Of a DNA stretch of 64,000 nucleotides, positions 18,368 to 27,456 are shown piece after piece. The DNA is taken from contig CAVUKN010000007.1 of assembly GCA_963742105.1 (NCBI GenBank), positions 1,364,001 through 1,428,000 of the forward strand, written 5' to 3'. Under the pieces are notes generated by a model. It saw only the letters and a program-made list of their open reading frames with translations, had not been told where the DNA came from and did no database searches. This DNA is from Gp6-AA40 sp963742105 (lineage in GTDB: Bacteria; Acidobacteriota; Vicinamibacteria; Vicinamibacterales; UBA2999). The position numbers were made by a program, and so were the translations under genes. Every line of letters starts with the position of its first letter. Positions within the stretch are counted from its first letter, which is position 1.

Positions 18368-18966
18368 GCCCGCAGCCCCAGCAGCTCGGCCCGCAATGCC
18401 TGACGTGCGCGCGTCAGCCTCGACTTGACCGTCCCTACCGCGACTCCGAGCGTAAAGGCGATTTCTTCGTAGCGCAGGCCGTCCACTTCGCGGAGCACCA
18501 GGGCCGTGCGCTGGTCGAACGGCAGTCGGTTGAGCGCCTGCCAGATGCACGAGGCCGTTTCCTTGCTGGCGAGAAGACGATCGGGCAGCACGTCGGTCTT
18601 GGACTCGAGGTCGCCGAAGTGCTGCAGGTGCTCGTCGAGGGAGACCTGGTCGGACCGGCGACGGCGCCGCCACCAGCGCTGCCGGTTGCGCGCCTGGTTG
18701 ACCACGATCCGGTAGATCCAGGTGCGAAGCGCCGACTGGCCGCGGAAGCTGGCGATGGTCCGGAATACGCGGAGAAACACTTCCTGCGACACATCGAGCG
18801 CTTCGTCGCGGTCCCCGAGCAGATGGAGCGCGAGGCCAAAAACCATCCGCTGATGGGAGGACACCAGTTCGGCACACGCGGACTGGTCCCCGGCAGCGCA
18901 GCGCTCGATGAGCGCGGCTTCGCCGCTGTCTACGTCCGACCAGCTAAGGGCGCCAGCGTTCTTCAC
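18364..18966 (-). CDS. ECF RNA polymerase sigma factor
   Basis: An ECF sigma factor of about 200 residues. Region 2 has ELVSSHQRMVFGLALHLLGD, DEALDVSQEVFLRVFR and FRGQSALRTWIYRIVVNQAR; region 4 has LPFDQRTALVLREVDGLRYE and VGTVKSRLTRARQALR. I favour the GTG at 18966 because AGGAG lies five bases upstream; the ATGs at 19008 and 18996 are too close to the predicted transcription start and lack a ribosome site. It is cotranscribed with its anti-sigma. A well-matched ECF promoter at 19021-19048 suggests self-activation. Confidence 0.93.
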   Translation of the reverse strand: MKNAGALSWSDVDSGEAALIERCAAGDQSACAELVSSHQRMVFGLALHLLGDRDEALDVSQEVFLRVFRTIASFRGQSALRTWIYRIVVNQARNRQRWWRRRRRSDQVSLDEHLQHFGDLESKTDVLPDRLLASKETASCIWQALNRLPFDQRTALVLREVDGLRYEEIAFTLGVAVGTVKSRLTRARQALRAELLGLRA

Positions 18967-19020
18967 CAGTTCTCCTGTCGGAGAGATTGCCTGCATGGAG
19001 TCTAGCATCGCCTCGGAAAG

Positions 19021-19048
19021 TTAGACCCCGGGATTCCCCGGATGTTCC
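19021..19048 (-). promoter_or_regulatory. ECF-type promoter GGAAC-N17-GTCTAA
   Basis: On the minus strand GGAAC (19048-19044) and GTCTAA (19026-19021) are separated by 17 bases, the pattern of RpoE-like ECF promoters. It lies about 55 bases upstream of the favoured sigma start, so the sigma factor probably activates its own operon. Confidence 0.65.
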
Positions 19049-19238
19049 CACCTTTACGCCCCTCCGCGCCACGGCGCGACTACTCGCCTTCCCGCGACGG
19101 TCCACAAATCGGCGCAGCGCGCTCGCCGCAAGGCGTCCGCCCGCGCCCCGATCGTCGCGGCTTGGCGCTTTGGGCGGACAGAGCCTGCGCGACTGACCGA
19201 TGCGCATCTGGTCGAGCACGCCAACCTGTGCTCGAGCT

Positions 19239-19266
19239 TTGGCATTGCCCGTTCAACATTTATCAT
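19239..19266 (+). promoter_or_regulatory. Sigma-70 type promoter upstream of the GT39-like gene
   Basis: TTGGCA (19239-19244), 16-base spacer, TATCAT (19261-19266). It would give a 5' leader of about 100 bases before the gene at 19378. The remainder of the 18967-19377 divergent gap holds the ECF promoter and no recognisable gene. Confidence 0.5.
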
Positions 19267-19377
19267 CGGGGTTTGAGCAGGTAGCCTTCCTGAAGAGGAA
19301 CCCGGCTGCCGCGGCTCAGCTTCCCGGACCATTTGCATTTGAACTTCTCCATCCAACCCCTTTCCTTGTGGTGAGAC

Positions 19378-20667
19378 GTGCCATCCAGGGCCACACTCTA
19401 CGCCGCGCTTGTACTGCTCACCCTCGCCATCCGTGTGGCGTATATCGCCGACAGGCAACCGTTCCGCGAACCGCAGGGTGACGAGATGGAACGCGCGGCG
19501 AGAAGTGTGGCGACCTACGGAGTGATCGGCCACGTGTTCGACCCAGACTGGTCGACGCCGGCACAACCGTCTGCTCACGTCGCGCCGCTGTATCCGATGC
19601 TTATCGGGAGCGTGTTCTACCTGTTCGGGTGGGACACCCTCGCCGGCCGCGCCGCGCAGGAGGGATTGTCTCTCCTCGCCACGGTCGTGATGCTGGTGCT
19701 GTTGCCGCGCATTGCCGAACGTCTTCACCTACACGTGGCGGCTGGCTGGATTGCCGCGTTCACCCTGGCTCTTCTTCCCGTCAACATCTGGTTGGAGGCG
19801 ACAGGCGCATGGGAACAACCGTATGCGGCCCTGGCGCTGCTGGCCGTTCTCCTCCTGTTCTGTCGGGCCAGTGATGAGGCCTGGGAGTCACGACAGACCG
19901 GCGTCTTTCTGGGCCTGGCCGTCGGAATAACCGCACTGCTCAGCCCGCAGATCGTGCCCGCAGCCATGCTGATGTTCGCCGCTGAATTCCTCGTCAGACG
20001 CGGATTGAGGCGACGCATCGCAACGGCGGGGATCATCCTCGCCCTCGTTGCCGGAGCGGTGATCACGCCGTGGGTCATACGTAACTGGATCGAACTCGGC
20101 GGGTTCGTTCCCGTGCGCAGTAACTTCGGGCTCGAGTTGAGGATGGGGAACAACCCGTATGCGACTGGGATCACGTTCGGCACGACCCTGAGCGACGTCC
20201 ACAACATGTACCACCGCTATCACCCGTACACGAACGCGCAGGAACGCGCTCGATTGCTGCAGATTGGCGAGCTCGCGTACATGCACGAAAAGCAGCAGCA
20301 AGCCTGGCAATGGATTGGTGAACACCCGTTCAGAACGATGGCATTGACGGCGCGCCGCTTCCTCCTGTACTGGTTCCCGCCGCCAGTCCTGTGGGACCCG
20401 GATTCGCCAGTGGCGGTTTTGAAATCCCTCGCGGTCTGCGGCAGCCTCGTCGCGACGATCGTGTGTCTCGGGTGGCTGTGGTCTATGGGGCACGACCGCG
20501 CATATCTGATTGCGGCGGCCCTGATTGGCCCGTCGCTGCCTTACATGATCACGCACGTCGATATACGCTACAGGTATCCGATTACGGCAGTGTCTGCGAT
20601 CCTGGCTGCACACCTCTGCGTGGTCATGTGGCGCGCCCGCTACCACGTCCTCGCACGCCCGACGTGA
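19378..20667 (+). CDS. ArnT/GT39-like polytopic glycosyltransferase
   Basis: A 429-residue integral membrane protein with about ten hydrophobic segments. The N-terminal region ends its first membrane helix with RVAYIADRQPFREPQGDEME; the acidic DE after the first helix is the metal/donor-binding feature of GT39/GT83 (PMT/ArnT) glycosyltransferases, which use polyprenyl-phosphate sugars. HVAPLYPMLIGSVFYLFG is the typical second block. The GTG at 19378 is the only start that leaves the first helix whole. A promoter is predicted about 110 bases upstream. The acceptor is unknown; a TPR protein follows on the same strand. Confidence 0.75.
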   Translation: MPSRATLYAALVLLTLAIRVAYIADRQPFREPQGDEMERAARSVATYGVIGHVFDPDWSTPAQPSAHVAPLYPMLIGSVFYLFGWDTLAGRAAQEGLSLLATVVMLVLLPRIAERLHLHVAAGWIAAFTLALLPVNIWLEATGAWEQPYAALALLAVLLLFCRASDEAWESRQTGVFLGLAVGITALLSPQIVPAAMLMFAAEFLVRRGLRRRIATAGIILALVAGAVITPWVIRNWIELGGFVPVRSNFGLELRMGNNPYATGITFGTTLSDVHNMYHRYHPYTNAQERARLLQIGELAYMHEKQQQAWQWIGEHPFRTMALTARRFLLYWFPPPVLWDPDSPVAVLKSLAVCGSLVATIVCLGWLWSMGHDRAYLIAAALIGPSLPYMITHVDIRYRYPITAVSAILAAHLCVVMWRARYHVLARPT

Positions 20668-20788
20668 TGCAATCGCGGCCGCGTGCATCATGCACCGATG
20701 GAGCCGGCCGGGAGCGGCCGTGTAGAGTATTGAGCCTGCGGCGGGCGTCACTGACCAGCCAGGTCGGTTGACCGTCGGTCGCTTCCCC

Positions 20789-21916
20789 ATGAACCGAGTG
20801 ATCGTTGCATCCGTCGCGGGCGCCGTCCTGGCCGGGGTCATCGTCCTCGGGTGGTTCGAGGTTCGTCAAGGGCGCGAATTCCGGCGGCTGCTGGCCGTCG
20901 GAGACGCGGCCCTGGCGCATGAGCAATTGTCCGCCGCGATCGAGGCCTACAGCGGCGCCATCGCGCTCCGGAAAGATTCGATGCTCGGGTGGCTCAAGCG
21001 CGGCGACACGTATCGCCGGCGCGGCGAGTTCACCCCCGCCCTCCGGGACCTGCAGCAAGCGGCCGCACTCGACCCCGCCGCTCTCCGTCCGATCGAAGTC
21101 CTCGGCGATGTCTACGATGCGATCGGCCAACACGGAAAAGCGGCCAATGAGTATTCGCGTTTTGTCGGGCTCGATGACCGCTCCGCTCGCGTGCTCTACA
21201 AGCTCGCGCTCGCCCACTACCGCAATGGTCGTTCATCGGCGGCGGTCGAACCGGTGCGAAAGGCTCTGGCGCTCGACAGACAGATGCCGGAAGCGCAGTA
21301 CCTGCTTGGCCTGGCTGAACGGGATCTCAAGCAGCCGGAACGTGCGATCGAGGCGCTGTCTCGGGCGGTGTCACTGAGTCCCGCCTTTGCCGCCGCCCGC
21401 GAAGAACTGGCGGCTGTCGAGCTTTCTGCCGGACGGCGGCGCGACAGCCTGGAACAGCTTGACGCGCTCGCGGCGCTCGAACCGCAACGTCTCGATCGCC
21501 TGATCGAACTGGCTCTGGCCAATGCCCGGTCCGGACGCTTTGAAAGCGCGATACTGACGCTGCGTCGTGCCACCGACCGCTACCCTGAGTCTCCGGCGCT
21601 CTATCGCGCGGTGGCGCGCGTCTGGTTGGATTTCGCTGAGGACGGCGGTGATGCCGGGGCGGTCACGAAGGCACAGGACGCACTCAAGGTGGCGTCTGCG
21701 TACGACGACGGGTCGTCCGAGGTTCTCCTGCTTCGCGGGCGCGCTCAACTCCTGTCCAGCGACCCCGCCGGTGCTGAGCGCTCTCTGCAAGCGGCAGCGG
21801 CAACGCTTCCCGTGGACCCGTCGGTCTTTCAGTATCTGACCCGTGCGGCCACGCGGTTGGGACACCGCGATCTCGCATCCACCTCGAAGGCGCGTTATGC
21901 CGCGCTGACCGAATGA
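20789..21916 (+). CDS. TPR-repeat protein with N-terminal membrane anchor
   Basis: A protein of about 375 residues with one N-terminal hydrophobic segment (VIVASVAGAVLAGVIVLGW) followed by eight or nine tetratricopeptide repeats, recognisable as blocks such as EAYSGAIALRKDSMLGWLKR, ALRDLQQAAALDPAA, AVEPVRKALALDRQMPEAQY and AIEALSRAVSLSPAFAAARE. I use the ATG at 20789; a TTG at 20768 is possible. It is probably anchored in the inner membrane with the repeats outside, as in assembly scaffolds for surface polymers. The partner is unknown. It lies 121 bases after the GT39-like gene. Confidence 0.8.
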   Translation: MNRVIVASVAGAVLAGVIVLGWFEVRQGREFRRLLAVGDAALAHEQLSAAIEAYSGAIALRKDSMLGWLKRGDTYRRRGEFTPALRDLQQAAALDPAALRPIEVLGDVYDAIGQHGKAANEYSRFVGLDDRSARVLYKLALAHYRNGRSSAAVEPVRKALALDRQMPEAQYLLGLAERDLKQPERAIEALSRAVSLSPAFAAAREELAAVELSAGRRRDSLEQLDALAALEPQRLDRLIELALANARSGRFESAILTLRRATDRYPESPALYRAVARVWLDFAEDGGDAGAVTKAQDALKVASAYDDGSSEVLLLRGRAQLLSSDPAGAERSLQAAAATLPVDPSVFQYLTRAATRLGHRDLASTSKARYAALTE

Positions 21917-22007
21917 CCTCGCGAAGGGCGCAGACTTTGAGCGCACACGCGGGTCCCACTCCATTGGCCCGCGCCTGTGCTGACACGAGTGCCAATCCTT
22001 GGGACCG

Positions 22008-23633
22008 CTACTCATCGCGTCTGGTGTAGACGCGCACCCGCCCTCGCGAGGAGGTCATCGACAGCTGAAAGTCGCGCTCGAGCCAGGACATCAGCTCGGT
22101 CGTGTCGTCCCCCCGTTTGCCCGCATCCTCGAGCCCCCACAGCAGCACGTAGTCAATCACTCCTCCCGTTGCCAACGAATAACCGGGCAACAGCGGAACC
22201 CAGCGACGTCCATGTCCACCTTCGACGATGTTCTGAAAGGGCATCGGATCCGTCAGCGGCACATAGCGGACCGGGAAGTAAGTTAGGTGCGCCTGGGCGT
22301 TACTGAGATCGATCAGGTGCCGGAACGTCGCGATGTAACCGGACGCGTGTGTCAGCGGGCTCATTCGCAGCCTGCCCGGCCGTGTGCCGGCACCGCACCC
22401 CTCGTCCGCCAGGCATACGGAAACAAGCGTTCGATTCGGCTTCAACCCGGCGCCGGCGGAGAGGTACTCCTCGACCATGTCCTGCAGCGACCAATTAAGG
22501 CGGACGTTCAGCATGACCAGCAGCAACGCCAGGCATCCCGCCGCGGCAATCATCAGCCGGCGCGCCTCCGCTCCGAAGGGCACGCAGGCGAAGAACGGAA
22601 CCGCCAGAAGCAGCGCCAGCAGCGCCAGTCGCGGATTGAGAAAGGATCCGCCAGCCAGCGCCTCGGGCAGGACGATGTAGAGAACGGCCAGTGTCAGGCT
22701 GCAGACCAAGAATTCATCGCGGTACCATTTCAACGGCGCGTGGCGAGACCACACGACGTAGGCCAGGCCAGCTCCCCACAGTGCTGGAACAAGCATCGAC
22801 GCGATCAGGTGAATGGGGGTGTTTTCAGCCGCCGTGACGGCGTAGAACACCCAGGCCACGGTCTTCCACCGGTAGTTGGAATACGAAGGCGATCCGTGCT
22901 GAGACAGAACGAATTGCAACGCCAGGATCACTCCGGGAAGCAGACATAGCATCCACAGGACAGCCCTTCTCCACTCTCGTCGTGCCGCAGCCGGCGACCC
23001 GTTGGGCGCTGCTGTCATGCGATCGACGCCAGCCAGCGCACTGACAGTCAGGATGCCGAGTGCGATGCCCGCCGCCCCGAACGCGACAAGGTGGCAGAAG
23101 TACAGGAGAGTCGCGAGCGCGCAGAACGTCGCCAGTCGAGCCGGGCTCGGCCGCGATCGATGTCGCAGCCAATAACCGACGACAAGGCACATGACGACGA
23201 TACCGAGCAGGAAGTTGTAAAAGCCCCGGTGAAGGAAATCGTTGTAGACGAGCGGCAAAGTCAACCAGCCGAGCCAGCCGGCTCCTGCCCGTCGCCCTGT
23301 CAGCAGGTAGCGTGCCGAGAGCGGCAGCCCCAGCACATACAGGGAGACCACAAACTTCTCGGCTGTCACTGCAGACACAATTCGGAGGAAGCCTGCGAAC
23401 AGCACCGTGGTTGCCCAGTTCGGGAACGGATGCAGATTGGTTGCGTAGTACCGCGACGACAGCGGGTCGCCAGCCAGCAGCGTGAGGAACTGCGCGGTGT
23501 TGTAGACGTGCGCCGGCCCGTCCTGAGTCGGAAAGTAATGAACCGTCCAAACAGGCACGAGATGGAGTGCGAGCACGATGCCGAAGGCGACGGGCTCGAG
23601 TCGGCCGGCGATGTCAGATCGGCGCGTCACCAT
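22008..23633 (-). CDS. Polytopic membrane protein, unknown function
   Basis: A 541-residue membrane protein with about 11 to 13 hydrophobic segments. The first helix is followed by HYFPTQDGPAHVYNTAQFL, where the acidic and histidine residues resemble the first outer loop of GT-C glycosyltransferases. A soluble C-terminal tail of about 150 residues (from about 390) has no recognised motif. I do not recognise a named family. It is convergent with the TPR gene and lies just downstream of the dppBC pair on the same strand, but 41 bases separate them and no functional link is evident. Confidence 0.65.
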   Translation of the reverse strand: MVTRRSDIAGRLEPVAFGIVLALHLVPVWTVHYFPTQDGPAHVYNTAQFLTLLAGDPLSSRYYATNLHPFPNWATTVLFAGFLRIVSAVTAEKFVVSLYVLGLPLSARYLLTGRRAGAGWLGWLTLPLVYNDFLHRGFYNFLLGIVVMCLVVGYWLRHRSRPSPARLATFCALATLLYFCHLVAFGAAGIALGILTVSALAGVDRMTAAPNGSPAAARREWRRAVLWMLCLLPGVILALQFVLSQHGSPSYSNYRWKTVAWVFYAVTAAENTPIHLIASMLVPALWGAGLAYVVWSRHAPLKWYRDEFLVCSLTLAVLYIVLPEALAGGSFLNPRLALLALLLAVPFFACVPFGAEARRLMIAAAGCLALLLVMLNVRLNWSLQDMVEEYLSAGAGLKPNRTLVSVCLADEGCGAGTRPGRLRMSPLTHASGYIATFRHLIDLSNAQAHLTYFPVRYVPLTDPMPFQNIVEGGHGRRWVPLLPGYSLATGGVIDYVLLWGLEDAGKRGDDTTELMSWLERDFQLSMTSSRGRVRVYTRRDE

Positions 23634-23674
23634 TCAGCTCGGTTGCGGTCCTTGCACTAACGCGTCGGGACGAC

Positions 23675-24475
23675 TTACACGCGGCGCTTCGCCGCCGGGT
23701 CAAGCGCGTCGCGAAGACCATCGCCGAGAAAATTGAACCCCAGGACCAGAATCGCAATTGCGACTCCGGGAAAAATCGTCAGGTGCGGCGCGTCCAGCAG
23801 ATGGCCGCGTCCATAGTTCAGCATGGTTCCCCAACTGGGGGTGGGCGGCTGCACGCCGAGACCCAGGAAGCTCAGTGACGCCTCGTTGAGAATCGCGGCA
23901 CCCATCCCCAGCGTCGCCTGGACGGTCACGGCCGGAAGCGTCGTCGGGATCACGTGGCGCAGCAAAATACGCGGCGTCGTCGCGCCCAGAGCCCGCGCGG
24001 CCTGCACGAATTCGAACTCGCGTGCACGAAGCACCTGCCCGCGGACAAGCCGGGCGTAGCCGACCCATCCAATCAAGGTAAGGGCGAATACCACATTCGT
24101 CAGGCTTGGCCCCAGCACCGCCACCAGGGCGATGGCGAGCAGCAATCCGGGGAACGCGAGGAGGATGTCGATGACCCGGCTGATCGTCTCGTCAACGCGG
24201 CCGCCGAAATACCCGGCAACCGCGCCCATCGCGATCCCGGCCGTTGCCGAGACGCCCACGACGACGATGCCCACGAGCAATGAGATGCGGGCGCCGTAGA
24301 GCACGCGGGTAAAGATGTCGCGGCCCAGTTCGTCGAGGCCGAACCAGTGCAATCCGGTGGGCCCCTCGAGGCGAAGCGCCAGTTCCTGCGTCGCCGGATC
24401 GAACGGGGCGACCACGGGGCCGAACACGGCTGCGATGACAACCACCAGCACAATGGCGGCTCCGGTCCGCGTCAT
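23675..24475 (-). CDS. ABC transporter permease, DppC/OppC type
   Basis: A 266-residue inner-membrane permease of the peptide/nickel (Dpp/Opp) ABC family. The N terminus has one helix then FDPATQELALRLEGPTGLHWFGLDELGRDIFTRVLYGARISL, the standard DppC start block; the coupling EAA loop is EFVQAARALGATTPRILLRHVIP. ASLSFLGLGVQPPTPSWG is the conserved C-terminal block. I place the start at 24475, overlapping the dppB stop (ATGA); sequence upstream in frame is not conserved. The pair lacks neighbouring ATPase and substrate-binding genes, so the substrate is unknown. Confidence 0.9.
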   Translation of the reverse strand: MTRTGAAIVLVVVIAAVFGPVVAPFDPATQELALRLEGPTGLHWFGLDELGRDIFTRVLYGARISLLVGIVVVGVSATAGIAMGAVAGYFGGRVDETISRVIDILLAFPGLLLAIALVAVLGPSLTNVVFALTLIGWVGYARLVRGQVLRAREFEFVQAARALGATTPRILLRHVIPTTLPAVTVQATLGMGAAILNEASLSFLGLGVQPPTPSWGTMLNYGRGHLLDAPHLTIFPGVAIAILVLGFNFLGDGLRDALDPAAKRRV

Positions 24476-25392
24476 TCGAAGCGGATCCTGGGATCGAGTA
24501 CACCGTAGAGCAGGTCGGTGAGCAGGTTGACGGCGACGTACGTGACCGCGATCAGCAGGATGCAGCCCTGCACGAGCGGATAGTCGCGGAAACCAATCGA
24601 CTGGATTAACAGGCGGCCGATGCCCGGCCATGCAAATACGGTCTCGGTGATCACGGCGCCGGTGAGAACGGCTCCGAACTGCAGGCCGATGATGGTGACT
24701 ACTGGAATGAGGCTGTTGCGGAAGGCGTGCCGAAGGACCGCTCGAGCCCGCGACGCGCCGCGCGCGCGAGCGGCCAGCATATACAGCTCGCGCAATTCCT
24801 CCAGAAGGCTCGCCCGCATCATGCGCGCGAGGATGGCCGCGAGGGCGGCGCCAAGCGAGAGCGCGGGCAGCACGAGGTGTGCCCAGGTGCCGCGCCCGGA
24901 TACGGGCAACCAGCCCAGTTCGACCGCGAAGATAATCGCCAGCAGCGGTCCCAGCCAGAAGTTGGGGATCGACACCCCCGACAGAGCGAGCACCATGGCC
25001 GTGTGGTCGACCGCCGTCCCCCGGCGCACTGCAGCAGCAATCCCCAGTGGAATCGCGATCATCACCGCAACCACCATGGCTGCAGCAGCGAGCTCGAGTG
25101 TCGCCGGCATCCGCTCGAGGATCTGGGCGGTCACCGGCAGGCCGGTACGAAGGGAGGTCCCGAGGTCACCGCGCAGCAGACCGCCGACGAAATGCCCGTA
25201 CTGCTCCACCAGCGGACGATCCAGCCCCAGCTTCTGCCGCAGTTCCTCGACGTCCTGTGGTGAGGCCGCCTCCCCCAGCATCGCCTGCGCAGGATCGCCA
25301 GGAATCAGATGAATGAGTGAGAACACGAGCGTCGCGACGCCCAAGAGTACCAGGAACGTCAGCGCGAGCCGTCGCGCCAGAAACCGGAGCAC
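24472..25392 (-). CDS. ABC transporter permease, DppB/OppB type
   Basis: A 306-residue permease partner of the preceding gene. It shows the DppB N-terminal helix LTFLVLLGVATLVFSLIHLIPGDPA, LRQKLGLDRPLVEQY, GDLGTSLRTGLPV, the EAA loop YMLAARARGASRARAVLRHAFRNSLIPVVT, and ETVFAWPGIGRLL near the C terminus. The ATG at 25392 gives the family's normal start. It is divergent from the GT39-like gene at 25627 across a gap of about 230 bases in which I recognise no gene. Confidence 0.92.
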   Translation of the reverse strand: MLRFLARRLALTFLVLLGVATLVFSLIHLIPGDPAQAMLGEAASPQDVEELRQKLGLDRPLVEQYGHFVGGLLRGDLGTSLRTGLPVTAQILERMPATLELAAAAMVVAVMIAIPLGIAAAVRRGTAVDHTAMVLALSGVSIPNFWLGPLLAIIFAVELGWLPVSGRGTWAHLVLPALSLGAALAAILARMMRASLLEELRELYMLAARARGASRARAVLRHAFRNSLIPVVTIIGLQFGAVLTGAVITETVFAWPGIGRLLIQSIGFRDYPLVQGCILLIAVTYVAVNLLTDLLYGVLDPRIRFE

Positions 25393-25626
25393 GATGTCAT
25401 TGTTTCCGGTTCGGCGGTCGACGACAAGTTGCGAACGATCGGCGGCATGCCGAGTCGAAACTTCGCGACCACAGATTCCGCGCGACGCCGTCCTGTCAGA
25501 GCGGGCACAGCATGTTCGCCGCGGAGTGACTGGGGCGCCGTTTGCCAGCCCCAGGATGAGCTACGGTTACGAAAACGCAACTCGGAAGCACGTCGTAACG
25601 GCCGGCCGCACGGTTACGATCGACTG

Positions 25627-27336
25627 ATGGCGCATCTTCATCAATTTGACCCCACGCCACAACCCACGGCGAACACTGTGTCCAGCGGACCCCGACCGGC
25701 CTTCATTCTGGTCCTCGTCATACTCGCGTTCACACTGGTCTATGCACGATCCCTGGCGCTCGTTTATATCGAGGGCGACGACGCGGCGCTGGTCGCGTAT
25801 CACGCCATGGGCCGCATTCCTGGACTCCAGCAGATCTATAGCCCTTACGAGTCGCTGTTTGATGCGGCGCTGACCCTGCTGCCGCCGCGGGAGGCGGTGA
25901 TTCGGAGCGCGGCAATGACACTGACTGCGTTCAGCGCCGCATCTCTCTTCTACTTGATGATGGTGCTCACCTTCCGATGGGTACCCGAGCTTCAGAAGAC
26001 GGGCCGGTTGCTGTTCGTGGCCACCATGTTGTTCGCGATTCCCGAGATCTATTACCTGGGAATGGTGATCACACCGAGCCTGCTCGCCATGGCGCTGCTC
26101 GTTGGCGCGCACCTGCTGGTCAGATCGTCCAGTCACGACCCGAAGAAACCCCTTCTGACTGGATTTCTGGGTTCAGCCTTACTGTTCGGCGCGGGGGCCG
26201 CCTGCCGCTGGGACACCGCCGCGTACGGCGTGACGATCGCCGCGGATCTGCTTCTGGTCGTCGGTGATCGCGGGTCTCCACTCCTGGCGAGGATGCGAAG
26301 TCGGGTGTGGTTGTGCCTGTCGTGGGGCGTGCTGGCTGGCATCAGCTGGCTGGTGATGCTGCAGCTGACCGGCTGGAACATCGCCGAGGTCGTTCACGTC
26401 GTTCGAGTGGCCGGCCCCGTGGAAAGCCTCGACTGGCGGCTGGGTATTGCGAGAGCTCAGACCTTCTTTACGCCGGCCTCCGCCCTGTTGATTGCAGTGG
26501 GTTCCCTGATTCTGATCAGGCGAAAGGATCCTCTGGCGATCGTCGTCATCGTGTCGATTGCCGCCGTCGCGAAGATGGTGTTGTATGGCGTACCAAAGTG
26601 GTTCATCACGATGGTGCCCACGATGATCGCCTGTGCGGCGGTCGGGTTCGCGTTCGTCATGCAGCGGCGCTGGCAGCGCTGGATGCTTGTGGGAATCGTA
26701 CTGGTGCCCTGGGTCGTCGGAGTTCGATTCGCTTACGCCGGCAGCGCCTGGGGCCCCGGCTTCGAACTGCAGCCGTACAATCACGTTCCGCTGCACACCG
26801 GATGGCCATCGCTGTCCTTCGGGGCCGGCGCCGCAACCCCCACGCCGGAGGGGCCTCGTCCGCTGTTTGGCCATGGCTGGGTGCTGCTTGGTAAATGGAA
26901 GCCCTTCGTCAAGGAATGGGCCACAGAGCAAGACGCCGCCGTACTGACGGCTATTCGAGCGAACATTCCCCTGCTGTTGCCCGACGATCCGTACTGGCCG
27001 GTGGACACTTATCTGTCTGATGGTTTCACGACCACGGACTCACAAGAACGTAGGGTCGAGCAAGGATCGATTGTCGAACGTCGTTGGACGGGAACCGACG
27101 GCGCCCAATCACGCATGGTGGCTCTGCTCAAACCGAATCAGCTCTACGACGCGCGAATCGTGAACCGTATTCGACGTATCGCTGGTGACCGGGTCGTGAT
27201 CACCGGCTTCTCGTCCTCGCTGATACGACTGCAGGAGATCGCGCCGGACGCGTTGGAACCGTTGGGAAAAAGGACCGCATTTCTGCGTCTCGACCGATTG
27301 TGTCGCCGCTTGAGCGCAGCTGAAGGCAACGATTGA
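25627..27336 (+). CDS. GT39-like polytopic membrane protein
   Basis: A 569-residue membrane protein with about ten membrane helices in residues 25-370. The first is followed by LALVYIEGDDAALVAYHAMG, with the paired Asp that marks GT39/PMT-type glycosyltransferases, then a long soluble C-terminal domain (residues 380-569) without recognised motif. It probably transfers a sugar from a lipid-linked donor on the outer face of the membrane. I choose the ATG at 25627 (MAHLHQF); the reading frame upstream is open but has no conserved sequence. It is convergent with the GT2 gene at 27457. Confidence 0.7.
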   Translation: MAHLHQFDPTPQPTANTVSSGPRPAFILVLVILAFTLVYARSLALVYIEGDDAALVAYHAMGRIPGLQQIYSPYESLFDAALTLLPPREAVIRSAAMTLTAFSAASLFYLMMVLTFRWVPELQKTGRLLFVATMLFAIPEIYYLGMVITPSLLAMALLVGAHLLVRSSSHDPKKPLLTGFLGSALLFGAGAACRWDTAAYGVTIAADLLLVVGDRGSPLLARMRSRVWLCLSWGVLAGISWLVMLQLTGWNIAEVVHVVRVAGPVESLDWRLGIARAQTFFTPASALLIAVGSLILIRRKDPLAIVVIVSIAAVAKMVLYGVPKWFITMVPTMIACAAVGFAFVMQRRWQRWMLVGIVLVPWVVGVRFAYAGSAWGPGFELQPYNHVPLHTGWPSLSFGAGAATPTPEGPRPLFGHGWVLLGKWKPFVKEWATEQDAAVLTAIRANIPLLLPDDPYWPVDTYLSDGFTTTDSQERRVEQGSIVERRWTGTDGAQSRMVALLKPNQLYDARIVNRIRRIAGDRVVITGFSSSLIRLQEIAPDALEPLGKRTAFLRLDRLCRRLSAAEGND

Positions 27337-27456
27337 ATTACGGCTGCGGGCGCACCACAGGCATCCTCGGACCATGCCGGGTGCGGCTCAGGATCGAAAA
27401 TGCAGGGAAGGAAAAGGAGGAGGAGCCGTGCTGTTGGCGGCGGCGCCGTCCGAACG

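Noticed and set aside
17471..18877. Anti-sigma gene starting at 18877
   Set aside because: Sequence before 18367 is the sigma gene in another frame; the zinc-finger start at 18367 overlaps the sigma stop as expected.
23675..24631. dppC starting at 24631
   Set aside because: The extra residues lie over the dppB 3' end and are not DppC-like; the 24475 ATG gives the coupled start.
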